The translations under genes and the position numbers were made by a program. Positions 7,498-15,181 of a stretch of 23,602 bases of DNA are shown in pieces. Below the pieces are notes generated by a model. The model was not told the DNA's origin. It ran no database searches and was given only the letters and a program-made list of their open reading frames with translations. How positions within the stretch are numbered: position 1 is the stretch's first letter; each line of letters starts with the position of its first letter. This DNA is from DASVWH01 sp036389715 (lineage in GTDB: Bacteria > Acidobacteriota > Blastocatellia > Pyrinomonadales > Pyrinomonadaceae), in NCBI GenBank assembly GCA_036389715.1, contig DASVWH010000065.1, positions 1-23,602 on the forward strand, written 5' to 3'.

Positions 7498-10074
7498 TTG
7501 AATAAAAATAAGATTGGTGTGGTGGCTCTGACGGCCGCTCTCATCTTCGTTCCTTTCGCGCCCGCCCTCAACGCCCTGGCGATGGCTCGCGGTGTGCAGC
7601 AGGAGTCGGATGTCCCGAGCGACGCCGAGCAGGCGATGTTCACGAGAGGTCAAAACCTCTACAACCAGGGCCGCTATGACCAGGCCGCCACGGTGCTCCA
7701 GGATTTTCTGAAGACTTATCCGCGCAGCATCATCACGGACTTGACGCTGCTCTGGCTCGGCCGCTCTTACATGCAGCTGGGCAAATTCCAGGAGGCCGAA
7801 CAGGTCGGCCAGCGTCTGCGAACCATCAAGGACACGCCCTTCGCCGACATCTACGAAGGGGAGTTGCAGACGGCGCGGCGCGAGTCCGCCACGGGTGCGC
7901 TGGCTTCAAACACAGGCACTGCCACCGCGCCTCCTCCGACGAGCAGGAATTCCAGAGTCCCGGCCAGGGGGCCTGCCGCCAAGCCTCTGCCGCTGGCCAC
8001 GCCGACACCCACACCGACGCCGCGCCTGATCGGAGGCGGCAGCCGCCCCGCGACACCGCAGCGCAAACCGCTTGTCCGGCCGACGCCGACTCCGACTCCG
8101 GCTACTGCCACGACGGCGCAGGCCGGGATTGAGGGCGTCAGGACCGCCGTTCCGCAGGCACGCAAGCTCAGCGATCCGGCCGGTACTTCGACCGACCTGG
8201 CGCGAACCGAGCCGACGCTCCCGTCCAGGCGCATCAGGAACTCCAGGGCGTCGCGCCGTATCAATCGCCCCGCTCCGGCCATTACGCCCGAAACCGTCGC
8301 CGGGAATAATACTTCGGTCGCCAACCAGACGCCGACGCCCTCCGCCCCGGCCATTAAGCCGACCCGCCCGCGCACACAGCCCGGCACGCAGGTCGCGGTC
8401 AATAATCCTCCGCGCATCAATCCGCCCGTCTCCCGTCCGGCGGCTCGTCCGGCCAGTACTCCAGTCGAGAGGCCGCCTGTTACGAATCCGGCGACGAACA
8501 ATCCTCCTGCTTCGATGGTGACCGGCGCGGCCACTTCCATGCCGGTCGCCGTGCCGACGCCCGCCGAGACCTCTCTGCCGCAGAGCGGCGGTCTCAGCCT
8601 GACGGTCAAGCAAGTCCCGAATCTGGTGCTTGCGCTGCGCCGCAGTTCCGAGTCCGCGCAGCCAGGACAGAGCGTGCAACTGCCGCTGACCGTGACCAAT
8701 ACCGGAAACAAAGAGGACCAGTTCCGTCTTGAGACGGATTTACCGGCCGAGTTTCAGCCGAGCTTCAGCCTCGCACAGGGCGGCGCTGGCTCGGAGCTGC
8801 CCATCCTGGTCACGCCGCAACTGGCGCGCGGAGCATCGGTCGAAGTTCTTCTCAACCTGCGCATCCCGGAAACGGCCGCCGACGGGCTCCAGCGCCGCTT
8901 TCTGGTCAGCGCCGCTTCGCAGGCCGACTACCAGATTCAGAAGATAGCCGACGGCTCGATCAACGTCGTCGCCGCGGCGCTCGATGCCGCTTCCAACGTC
9001 TCGCTGAACTCCATTATGCCGGGCGATTCGTTCACGCAAACCATCACGGTGCGTAACGCGGGCAGCTCGCCCGCGCGCAGCGCCCGCGCCGATTTCGTCT
9101 TTAACCCGAGCTTCGAGCTGGTCAGCGCCAACCCGAGCCCGATTCAGTATGACCGCGCCTCGCGGACGGCTATCTGGAGCCTGGGCGACCTGGGCTCGCG
9201 CAATTCACGCGAGATCAGCGTCACGCTGCGCGCTCTGCCCGACGCCCTGGCTGCGACCAGCCCGCTCGGGCGCGGCACTGTCCGCACGCAATCGCTGCCG
9301 ACGGCGTCAAACTTCGACAGCCCGAGCGTGACGGTCGGCAAGGTCCCGCGGGTGCGGATTGACGCCGTCTCCATCGGGCTCACGGCCACGCCCGGCGATA
9401 CGATCTTCATCCCGTTCGTCGTCCGTAATCCGGGCAACAGCGCCGATTCTTATGCCCTGAACGTGACGGCCCCCGGCGCACCCGCGGCAGCCGTCTATGC
9501 CGATACGAACGGCGACGGGCAGCACCAGGAGAGCGAGCCTGCCGTCACGCAGACAGCCCAGCTGGACCCGCGCGACGGGCAATTCCCGATGCTCCTGCGC
9601 GTGCAGATTCCCGCCAGCACGCCCGACCGCCAGCAGTTCTCTTACAACGTCGTCGCGCGCTCCAGTACGAGCGGCCGCGTCGCCAGTGAAGCCAATACCG
9701 TCCTGACCGTGGCGACGCCGCGCGTCCGCGTTCGCACAGAGCGCGTGACCGATACGTCAGCCCCCGGCGACACGATCTATTACCGGCTCGTGCTCGTTAA
9801 CGAGGGCAGCGGCCTGGCGAAAAATCTGGTCGTCGCAGAGACACTGCCCGGCGCTCTGGAGTTCGTTAATTCGGACCCGGCGCTTAACCCGCAGGATGCG
9901 CCGAGCGCAGCGCAGCGCATTACCTGGCGTGTCCCGGAGCTTGCTCCCGGCGACACGACCGTCCTGCGCATCGCCGTCCGCCTGCGTCCCAACCTACCGG
10001 CCGATACCAACCTGACCACGCAGCACACGCTCGGTTATCAGGACACCAACGGCAATAACTACTCCGGCCAGTAA
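7498..10074 (+). CDS. Large exported protein: TPR region, Pro/Thr linker, DUF11-like repeats
   Basis: 858 residues from TTG 7498. This start is chosen because GGAGG (7484-7488) sits 9 bases upstream and a good signal peptide begins there (KNKIGVVALTAALIF, cleavage near ALA at 26-28). An in-frame ATG at 7426 would put 24 residues before the signal. Residues about 43-110 form TPR-like helices (RGQNLYNQGRYDQAATVLQDFL), similar to YbgF/CpoB. A linker rich in PTPTP and Arg/Pro runs from about 130 to 370. The rest consists of at least four Ig-like segments with the pattern 'GD...TITVRNAGSS', 'PGDTIFIPFVVRNPGNS' and 'PGDTIYYRLVLVNEGSG', the last being close to DUF11/CARDB-type domains. The protein is probably periplasmic or surface-exposed. 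It follows the export genes and is closed by a strong terminator. No enzymatic motif is seen. Confidence 0.82.
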   Translation: MNKNKIGVVALTAALIFVPFAPALNALAMARGVQQESDVPSDAEQAMFTRGQNLYNQGRYDQAATVLQDFLKTYPRSIITDLTLLWLGRSYMQLGKFQEAEQVGQRLRTIKDTPFADIYEGELQTARRESATGALASNTGTATAPPPTSRNSRVPARGPAAKPLPLATPTPTPTPRLIGGGSRPATPQRKPLVRPTPTPTPATATTAQAGIEGVRTAVPQARKLSDPAGTSTDLARTEPTLPSRRIRNSRASRRINRPAPAITPETVAGNNTSVANQTPTPSAPAIKPTRPRTQPGTQVAVNNPPRINPPVSRPAARPASTPVERPPVTNPATNNPPASMVTGAATSMPVAVPTPAETSLPQSGGLSLTVKQVPNLVLALRRSSESAQPGQSVQLPLTVTNTGNKEDQFRLETDLPAEFQPSFSLAQGGAGSELPILVTPQLARGASVEVLLNLRIPETAADGLQRRFLVSAASQADYQIQKIADGSINVVAAALDAASNVSLNSIMPGDSFTQTITVRNAGSSPARSARADFVFNPSFELVSANPSPIQYDRASRTAIWSLGDLGSRNSREISVTLRALPDALAATSPLGRGTVRTQSLPTASNFDSPSVTVGKVPRVRIDAVSIGLTATPGDTIFIPFVVRNPGNSADSYALNVTAPGAPAAAVYADTNGDGQHQESEPAVTQTAQLDPRDGQFPMLLRVQIPASTPDRQQFSYNVVARSSTSGRVASEANTVLTVATPRVRVRTERVTDTSAPGDTIYYRLVLVNEGSGLAKNLVVAETLPGALEFVNSDPALNPQDAPSAAQRITWRVPELAPGDTTVLRIAVRLRPNLPADTNLTTQHTLGYQDTNGNNYSGQ

Positions 10075-10107
10075 AGCGTGCTGCGGGTGAGCAAAGCCAG
10101 CAGAGGG

Positions 10108-10143
10108 AGAGGGCGGCAAGCGAATCAGCCGCCCTCTTCTTTT
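10108..10143 (+). terminator. Rho-independent terminator after the TPR/DUF11-like gene
   Basis: A perfect 10-bp stem (AGAGGGCGGC at 10108-10117, GCCGCCCTCT at 10128-10137) with a 10-base loop is followed by TCTTTT. It lies 33 bases after the stop codon of the preceding gene and separates it from the next two genes. Confidence 0.82.
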
Positions 10144-10163
10144 GCGGGAAGACATTTTCAGTT

Positions 10164-10667
10164 ATGGAGACAGCCAGCGCCGCCTTGCCCCGGAGGCTCC
10201 TTTTAACGAACTACCTGATTGCCAAGTCGCTCCTCGAAGCACTGCTTGTCGGAGCACTGGCCCTCGCTTTTTATCTGCAAGCCTTCAACCCCTTCTTTCG
10301 CGGGATGCTGGACCAGGCGGACGCGCGGCACGTCTCCGGCTGGGTCGTCAACAGCGCCGCGCCGCAGGCTCGCGTCGAAGTCCAGCTCTACATAGACGGG
10401 CGTTTCTACGGCAATCGAATGGCAGACCTCTCTCGCCCGGATGTTGCCGCCGCCGGGCGCGCCGCAGACGAATTGCACGGCTTCACTTTCGACACTCCGC
10501 TGCTTCCGGCAGGGGAGCACGAAGCGCGCGTCTACGCCCTGCACCTGAGCGGCGCGGGCCAGCGCCAGACCCTGCAACTGGTCGGAAAGCCGCTGCGCTT
10601 TAAGGTCGCGGCGGCCGAAACAACAGACTCGGCCGCGGCGGAGCGCCCGCGTGAAACACAAGATTGA
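10164..10667 (+). CDS. Membrane-anchored protein with GW-type beta domain, unknown function
   Basis: 167 residues, no confident family. One hydrophobic segment (about 17-42) should anchor it in the inner membrane with the C-terminal domain outside. That domain (about 55-150) has the pattern VSGWVVNS..., VEVQLYIDGRFYGNRMADL, SRPDVAAAG, HGFTFDTPLLPAGEHEARVYAL. I recall similar 'GWV-D... V-LYVDG ...ADxxRPDLAAAG ...HGF' modules attached to some bacterial glycosyltransferases and surface proteins, but I cannot name the domain. The C-terminal tail is charged. The TGA stop (10665-10667) is followed directly by the ATG of the CPBP gene, so the two are very probably co-translated and may work together. 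The ribosome site is weak. Confidence 0.7.
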   Translation: METASAALPRRLLLTNYLIAKSLLEALLVGALALAFYLQAFNPFFRGMLDQADARHVSGWVVNSAAPQARVEVQLYIDGRFYGNRMADLSRPDVAAAGRAADELHGFTFDTPLLPAGEHEARVYALHLSGAGQRQTLQLVGKPLRFKVAAAETTDSAAAERPRETQD

Positions 10668-11402
10668 ATGATGGAAGAGAGCATTAAGGAGACACGGACG
10701 GGGGGCGAAGAGCGCAACGCCGTGAGCGTCGAAGAAGAAGACGGCGGCGCGGGAAGCCCTGTAGCGGGCCGGAGGATGCTCGCCGCCTGGGAGATAGCTT
10801 CCGTCGTCTCATCTTTTCTGATTGCCGAATGGATGATCGTGCCGTTCGCCGAAAATAATAAGCTGCTCCAGGCCATCCCCATCGGGCTCGCTTTATTGCT
10901 GATGCTCCTCTCGCACCGCGAGCGCGGCGAGACGGCGCGTGAGATCGGCTGGCGCTTCGATAATTTCGGGGCGGCCGCTAGATTGTTGGCCCTGCCGATG
11001 CTCGCCGGGGCGCTGGTCATCGTCGGCGCGGGCTTGTATATGCGGAGCCTGCGTCTTGAGAGGGAGCAATTCTGGCAGTGGGCGCTGTGGCTGCCTCTCT
11101 GGGGGCTGATGCAGCAATACGTCTTGCAGGGATTCATCAACCGCCGGGCCGAGCTTCTCTGCGGGAGAAACACGCGCAGCCTGCTGCTCGTCGCACTGGT
11201 CTTCGCGCTCCTGCACCTGCCGAACCCCTGGTTGAGCGTGGCGACCTTCATTGGAGGCTTCATCTGGGCCGCCGTTTACCAGCGCGCGCCTAACCTTCCG
11301 GCCCTCGCCCTCTCTCACGGCCTGATGTCCCTGCTGCTGGCCTCCTCGCTCCCGCCCGCCATGCTCAACAGCCTCCGCGTAGGCTTCAAATACTTCGGCT
11401 AA
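10668..11402 (+). CDS. CPBP-family (CAAX protease/Abi-like) membrane protein with glutamine in place of catalytic glutamates
   Basis: 244 residues. After a charged 36-residue N-terminus there are about six to seven hydrophobic segments. The CPBP core is recognisable: motif 1 at 149-154 reads QQYVLQ followed by GFINRR, motif 2 is FALLH (179-183), and a third histidine lies in LSHGLMSLLL (His217). In active glutamic-type CPBP proteases motif 1 is EExxxR; here both glutamates and the arginine are glutamine. The two histidines are kept. The protein may therefore be an inactive homologue acting as a binding partner, or a member of a Q-variant subfamily. ATG 10671 is an alternative start. It is coupled to the preceding membrane-anchored gene. 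Confidence 0.78.
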   Translation: MMEESIKETRTGGEERNAVSVEEEDGGAGSPVAGRRMLAAWEIASVVSSFLIAEWMIVPFAENNKLLQAIPIGLALLLMLLSHRERGETAREIGWRFDNFGAAARLLALPMLAGALVIVGAGLYMRSLRLEREQFWQWALWLPLWGLMQQYVLQGFINRRAELLCGRNTRSLLLVALVFALLHLPNPWLSVATFIGGFIWAAVYQRAPNLPALALSHGLMSLLLASSLPPAMLNSLRVGFKYFG

Positions 11403-11459
11403 ATTAACCGAACATTGCCTTTAGCGGACAATTCGGGATGGCCTCAACGAGGGTTAGAA

Positions 11460-11495
11460 CATTGTTGATTTTTGTTCTGTACGTGTTCAACAATG
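11460..11495. promoter_or_regulatory. Inverted repeat upstream of rnpB, possible operator
   Basis: Perfect 9-bp arms (CATTGTTGA at 11460-11468 and TCAACAATG at 11487-11495) are separated by 18 bases and end four bases before the extended -10 element of rnpB. The block GAACATTG also occurs at 11410-11417 and again at 11457-11464. The region covers where a -35 box would be, so a DNA-binding protein here could control rnpB. No T-run follows, so a terminator is less likely. Confidence 0.4.
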
Positions 11496-11498
11496 CTT

Positions 11499-11507
11499 TG
11501 CTATAAT
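11499..11507 (+). promoter_or_regulatory. Extended -10 promoter of rnpB
   Basis: TGCTATAAT is a perfect TATAAT hexamer with the TGn extension. No good -35 is found 16-18 bases upstream, which fits an extended -10 promoter. The predicted start (about 11514-11519) is just before the RNase P RNA 5' end. Confidence 0.75.
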
Positions 11508-11521
11508 GATTTCGCCTTGCA

Positions 11522-12000
11522 TGAGAACAGGTCGGGTGGTCGCTGCTTCGCCTTCGGGCGAGGGAGAGGAAAGTCCGAACACTACAGGGCAGCGAGCCAG
11601 CTAACGGCTGGGCATCGGGCGTGAGACGGGTTGGCCTGCGGGCCACGGGCGCTCTCGCCGGGTGACGACAAGTGCAACAGAGAAGAGACCAGCCAGCGGG
11701 CTGTCGCGGCCAACGGCCGCAACAGTTGCGGGTGATGGGTGAAACGGTGCGGCCTCACGGGGCTTAAAGTAAGAGCGCACCGGCGCTCGGTGGTAACACC
11801 GGCGGCCAGGCAAACTCCTCGCAGTGCAAGACCAAATAGGGAGGCGTCAGACAGGGCTGCCCGCCCGAAGCCTGTTTTCGGACAGGCTACGACCTCCGGG
11901 TAGGTCGCTCGATCCATTTGGCGACAAATGGGCTAGATGAATGACCACCACTCCGGGATTCGTCCCGGAGGACAGAATTCGGCTTATAGACCTGTTCTCA
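11522..12000 (+). ncRNA. rnpB: RNase P RNA (bacterial type A)
   Basis: This is the catalytic RNA of RNase P, which trims tRNA 5' ends. A perfect 12-bp P1 helix joins TGAGAACAGGTC (11522-11533) to GACCTGTTCTCA (11989-12000). Conserved core blocks are in order: GAGGAAAGTCCGAAC near 11567, AGTGCAACAGAG near 11671, GTAAGAGCGCACCG near 11768, GGTGGTAACACC, CAAACTCC, GACCAAATAGGGAG, and near the 3' end GACAAATGGGCTAGATGAATGACCACC and ACAGAATTCGGCTTATAGACC. At about 479 bases it is longer than the usual 350-400, with extra sequence in the first half (about 11600-11760). The ends are set by P1 and could shift by a few bases. Confidence 0.96.
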
Positions 12001-12036
12001 AATTGCATGGCGTTGGATTGATTGGACGGCACAGCG

Positions 12037-12058
12037 GAGCCCCCGGGCTCGGGCCTTT
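12037..12058 (+). terminator. Weak hairpin after rnpB
   Basis: GAGCC and GGCTC form a 5-bp stem with a 4-base loop (12037-12050), followed by GGGCCTTT. The T-run is short, so termination would be partial and the downstream small gene may be read from the rnpB promoter. Confidence 0.3.
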
Positions 12059-12095
12059 AACAGCTCACTATCTCTAGGAAAGAGGCACAGGAAAG

Positions 12096-12368
12096 ATGGC
12101 GAACCGCAAAGGGGTTTTCATCGGCGCATACGTGCCAAATCAACTGAAAGAGGCTCTGCAACAGCGCGCGCGGGCCGAGCATCGCACGCTCTCGCAAGAG
12201 ATCACGCGCATCCTGGAGGAGGCCATCAAGGGACGCAGGCTGCCGCCGGGCTTTATAGACCGGCGCGGCGAAGGGTCCGGGCCGCGTCGGCGCAACAGTG
12301 ACCCGCTGCCGCGCCGCCGCGACGGCGATCTGCCCTACGGCTCCGAAAATATCTCCGGCGACGATTAA
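12096..12368 (+). CDS. Small Arc/ribbon-helix-helix-like protein
   Basis: 90 residues. The N-terminal half (GVFIGAYVPNQLKEALQQRA, then RTLSQEITRILEEAIKG) shows the strand-helix-helix pattern of ribbon-helix-helix DNA-binding proteins: a short beta strand with 'VPxxLKEAL', a turn at 'HRTLSQEI', and a second helix. The C-terminal 40 residues are rich in Arg, Gly, Pro and Asp and probably disordered. GAGG (12082-12085) lies 10 bases before ATG 12096. It stands alone, 95 bases after rnpB, with no toxin gene next to it, so it is more likely a free-standing regulator than an antitoxin. Its target is unknown; the inverted repeat before rnpB is one speculative candidate. Confidence 0.75.
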   Translation: MANRKGVFIGAYVPNQLKEALQQRARAEHRTLSQEITRILEEAIKGRRLPPGFIDRRGEGSGPRRRNSDPLPRRRDGDLPYGSENISGDD

Positions 12369-12520
12369 CAGGGCCTGAAAGCCGAAGCGCCGCGGGGCGA
12401 AGGCGAGAAGCATTCATCGCAGGCGTCCGCGAAGAATCGCCGCCGCTGATTCTTAAAGACCCTCCGGCAGCGGCCGACTTTTGACTGACACTCTCTGACT
12501 CTGGCGCACCTGTTCGAGAC
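12369..12520. other. Gene-free spacer with inverted repeat
   Basis: No gene is seen. A 7-bp inverted repeat (AAGAATC at 12432-12438, GATTCTT at 12448-12454) has no T-run on either strand. Near 12477-12502 there is a loose series of CTGAC-containing units resembling degraded heptamer repeats. Confidence 0.4.
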
Positions 12521-12562
12521 GCGCGCCGCTCCTGTTGCCGGGGGCGGCGCGCTTCGCCTTTT
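12521..12562 (+). terminator. Strong hairpin terminator after the ribbon-helix-helix gene
   Basis: GCGCGCCGCTCC (12521-12532) pairs with GGGGCGGCGCGC (12541-12552) over 12 bp with one G-U, closing an 8-base loop. TTCGCCTTTT follows. It is the first convincing stop signal for transcripts entering from rnpB or the small gene. Confidence 0.7.
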
Positions 12563-12572
12563 AGAGCCGCTT

Positions 12573-12581
12573 TGCTACACT
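12573..12581 (+). promoter_or_regulatory. Possible extended -10 promoter of the TPR gene
   Basis: TGCTACACT matches an extended -10 element (TGn plus TACACT) 40 bases before the GTG start at 12621 and just after the hairpin terminator. No clear -35 is present. Confidence 0.35.
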
Positions 12582-12620
12582 TTATGCGCAGCATAAGAAT
12601 CGTCAAACCAGACAAGAGCA

Positions 12621-13391
12621 GTGGACAGAAGCAAAATTCTTTACGCCGTCACATGCTTGCTCGCGGGCTTTTTGATCGGCTTCGTTTTCGCCAATAAAGT
12701 TAATCGCAGAGAGCTTGACGGCCTGCGCGCGGAGGTCTCGCGCGCGCGCGCGAACTCTGTACAGCGTCCGGCGGCGACGAAGACAGAGGAGCAGGCGACG
12801 ACGGCGGGCGCGGTCGGGACTCTCAGCGGCGAGGAGATTCGCCAGGCGATTGCGAGCGCCGACGCCAGGCCCGGCGACATCTATCTCCAGCGCAACCTGG
12901 GCCAGGCGCTCTATCGCTATGCCAGCCAGACGCAGGATGCTCCGTATCTGCCGGACGTGGCGCGGCTGCTCAAGAGAGCCTACGACGCCAACCCGGACGA
13001 CCGCCAGACGACACTGATGCTGGCCGCAGTGCTCTTCGATGTGGGCCGGAAATCCGACCCCGCGAGCTTCAGGCAGGCGCGACTCTATTACCAGAAGGCG
13101 CTGGAGATGCAGCCCCGCGACGTTGATGCGCGGACGGAGCTGGGGCTGACCTACTTCCTCGGGCAGCCTTCAGACCCCGAGCGCGCGATAGCCGAGTATA
13201 GAAAGGCGCTGGCCATCGAACCGCGCCACGAGTTGACGTTGCAGAACCTGGCGAGCGCGCTGCTGGCGACCGGCAGGCGCGCGGAGGCCGAGCAGGTAAT
13301 GAACGAGCTTGAGCACGTCAACTCGACGAATCCGGCTTTGCCTGCCCTGCGCTCGCAACTGACGCAAAGCGGGCGGCCGGGACGGGAGTAA
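12621..13391 (+). CDS. Membrane-anchored tetratricopeptide-repeat protein
   Basis: 256 residues from a GTG start. An N-terminal membrane anchor (about 8-24, YAVTCLLAGFLIGFVFA) is followed by a short coiled region and a polar linker. From about residue 75 there are TPR helices: DIYLQRNLGQALYRYA, LLKRAYDANPDDRQTTLMLAAVLFDVG, ARLYYQKALEMQPRDVDARTELGLTYF and AIAEYRKALAIEPRHELTLQNLASALLATGR, making three to four repeats. The layout resembles CcmH/NrfG-type or CpoB-like scaffold proteins, but no partner gene identifies the pathway. The domain probably faces the periplasm. Three bases separate its stop from the TTG of the next gene, so the two form an operon. Confidence 0.82.
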   Translation: MDRSKILYAVTCLLAGFLIGFVFANKVNRRELDGLRAEVSRARANSVQRPAATKTEEQATTAGAVGTLSGEEIRQAIASADARPGDIYLQRNLGQALYRYASQTQDAPYLPDVARLLKRAYDANPDDRQTTLMLAAVLFDVGRKSDPASFRQARLYYQKALEMQPRDVDARTELGLTYFLGQPSDPERAIAEYRKALAIEPRHELTLQNLASALLATGRRAEAEQVMNELEHVNSTNPALPALRSQLTQSGRPGRE

Positions 13392-13394
13392 GGC

Positions 13395-13718
13395 TTGAAA
13401 CTCTTAATCTTTCTAGGGCTCGCCGCCGTTCTCTGCTTGATAATCTATCTGCGGCTGCGCCCCTACATCCTGATGGCCAGGCGCATGTTCGGCGTGGCGC
13501 GAGACGTGGGCCGCATGACGCGCAACGAACCGGCGGGGACGCCGAACAGTGCTGGCGGGACCGGCGACAGGCTGACGCGCTGCGCCGCCTGCGGCACTTG
13601 GACTCCGGCCTCTCGCGCCATCAAGCTGCGTTCTTCATCCTCGTCCTATTGTTCGCACGCCTGCCTTGAGCGCGCCGCCGAAAGCGATGCCAGGCAGAGA
13701 GCCGCAGGCGGAGAATAG
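13395..13718 (+). CDS. Small membrane protein with zinc-ribbon-like cysteines (PP0621-like)
   Basis: 107 residues from TTG 13395, chosen because GGAG overlaps the previous stop at suitable spacing and a membrane helix follows at once (LLIFLGLAAVLCLIIYL). The C-terminal domain has CAACGTWTPASRA then YCSHACLE, a CxxC...CxxxC arrangement able to bind one metal. Small proteins with an N-terminal helix and a 'C..CG...P...A......YC...C' tail are known as the PP0621 family, of unknown function. It is translationally linked to the TPR protein. Its stop lies only 5 bases from the convergent stop of the MFS gene. Confidence 0.68.
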   Translation: MKLLIFLGLAAVLCLIIYLRLRPYILMARRMFGVARDVGRMTRNEPAGTPNSAGGTGDRLTRCAACGTWTPASRAIKLRSSSSSYCSHACLERAAESDARQRAAGGE

Positions 13719-13723
13719 TCTCT

Positions 13724-15181
13724 TTAGCACAGGCCCGCCGCGGCTTTCTCTTCGCGCGCCTCTTCCGGCAGGACGTTGCCCGCCTCATGAACCGCCCTGT
13801 CCGTGTCCGTGAAGAAGAGAATCAGCATCCCGGCGACGAAAAAGACGATCAGCGAAAGAATAGCCTGCCGGTAAGAGTTGGTCGTGCTGACGACGATGCC
13901 GAAGATCAGCGGCCCCAGCCAGGAAGTGCCGCGCTCGGAGATTTCGTAGATGCCGAAGAACGAGGCTTCGCGTCCGGCCGGAATCATCCGCGAGAAGAGC
14001 GAGCGCGAGAGCGCCTGCGACCCGCCCAGCACAATCGCGATGACCGCGCCCATCATCCAGACCTGCGCGATGGTCTGCAAAAAAGCGTAAGCATAAATCA
14101 CCACTCCCGACCATAAGACGAGCGAGACCATGATGGCGTTTTTCGTCCCGAGCAGGGCGGCGATGCGTTCAAAGAGGAGCGCGCCGAAGAAGGCCACGAA
14201 CTGAATCATCAGGACCAGCCCGAGCAGGAGCGAAGGGTTCGGCGGCAACCCGTGAGCGATCAACAGCTCCTGTTCGATAATCACCGTCGCGGCGACGATT
14301 ACCGTCTGAATGCCGTCATTGTAGAGGAGATAACCGATCAGGAACTTGAAGGTGGAGGGCAGCTTGAAGAGTTCGCGGAACGTATTGCCAAGCTCCGAAA
14401 AGCCGACCGTCAGAAAAGTCTTACCCGGAGGCATGGCCCTGGCGGCGGCGCGCGTCCTCAGCCGGGTGAAGGTAATCAGGGCGAAGCCGCCCCACCATAA
14501 CCCCGCCGAGAGGAGCGACAGGCGAACGGCCATGCCCCTGGTCAACCCGAGGCGCTCGGCGTTGCTGACGAGCGCGAAGTTTGCCGCCAGGAGCAGCCCG
14601 CCGCCGAGATAGCCGATGGCGTAGCCGCGACTCGACACCTTATCGCGCTGGTCCTCGGTCGTAATCTCGGGAAGAAAGGCGTTGTAGAAAACGATGGTCG
14701 CGCCGAAGCAGAGGTTGGCGACGATCAGGAGCAGCCCGCCCAAGAGATAGAGATCGCCCGAGATAAAGAAGAGCAGGCAGGTGGCGACGACGCCCACATA
14801 GCAGAAGACGGCCATCAGGCGCTTCTTCATGTGGCTGTAATCAGCGATGGAGCCGAGCACGGGCAGAAGGAAGACCTGGAGAAAGACGGAGGCCGCCGCG
14901 CAGTAAGGAAAGTAAGACTTGGCCGTCACAGCGCCGAGCGGGCCGAGATCGAGGACGACGCCATTCTCCCCGACGGCGTTCTGTGCCAGCCTCGTCAGGT
15001 AAGGGCCGAGCAGCGCCGTCACGACCGTCGTGGAAAAGGCCGAGTTGGCCCAGTCGTACATCAGCCAGCCGAACAGCTCTCGCCGGTCGTTCCTGGCCCC
15101 TTGCAGGCGCGCGGTCTCTCCAGGACTGTTCGCCCGCTGTTTGTGCCCGGCACTGGTCGTCATATCGCTCGGCTGGCTCAT
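13724..15181 (-). CDS. MFS transporter, UMF1 (Atg22-like) family
   Basis: 485 residues with about 12 hydrophobic segments. The family hallmark is near the N-terminus: LFGWLMYDWANSAFSTTVVTALLGPYL. Other typical stretches are FYNAFLPEIT, SSRGYAIGYLGGGLLL and the late GGSQALSRSLFSRMIP plus EISERGTSWLGP. Eukaryotic Atg22 exports amino acids from vacuoles; bacterial UMF1 substrates are mostly unknown. The start ATG overlaps the stop of the upstream metalloenzyme gene (ATGA, 15178-15181), so both come from one message. ATG 15163 is an in-frame alternative. The first 35 residues are polar. The pairing may mean the enzyme acts on the transported compound, but this is inference. Confidence 0.88.
   Translation of the reverse strand: MSQPSDMTTSAGHKQRANSPGETARLQGARNDRRELFGWLMYDWANSAFSTTVVTALLGPYLTRLAQNAVGENGVVLDLGPLGAVTAKSYFPYCAAASVFLQVFLLPVLGSIADYSHMKKRLMAVFCYVGVVATCLLFFISGDLYLLGGLLLIVANLCFGATIVFYNAFLPEITTEDQRDKVSSRGYAIGYLGGGLLLAANFALVSNAERLGLTRGMAVRLSLLSAGLWWGGFALITFTRLRTRAAARAMPPGKTFLTVGFSELGNTFRELFKLPSTFKFLIGYLLYNDGIQTVIVAATVIIEQELLIAHGLPPNPSLLLGLVLMIQFVAFFGALLFERIAALLGTKNAIMVSLVLWSGVVIYAYAFLQTIAQVWMMGAVIAIVLGGSQALSRSLFSRMIPAGREASFFGIYEISERGTSWLGPLIFGIVVSTTNSYRQAILSLIVFFVAGMLILFFTDTDRAVHEAGNVLPEEAREEKAAAGLC

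Noticed and set aside
7851..8711. Gly/Val-rich and Arg-rich minus-strand frames opposite the linker
   Set aside because: They mirror the PTPTP-rich linker of the plus-strand gene and carry no independent signal.
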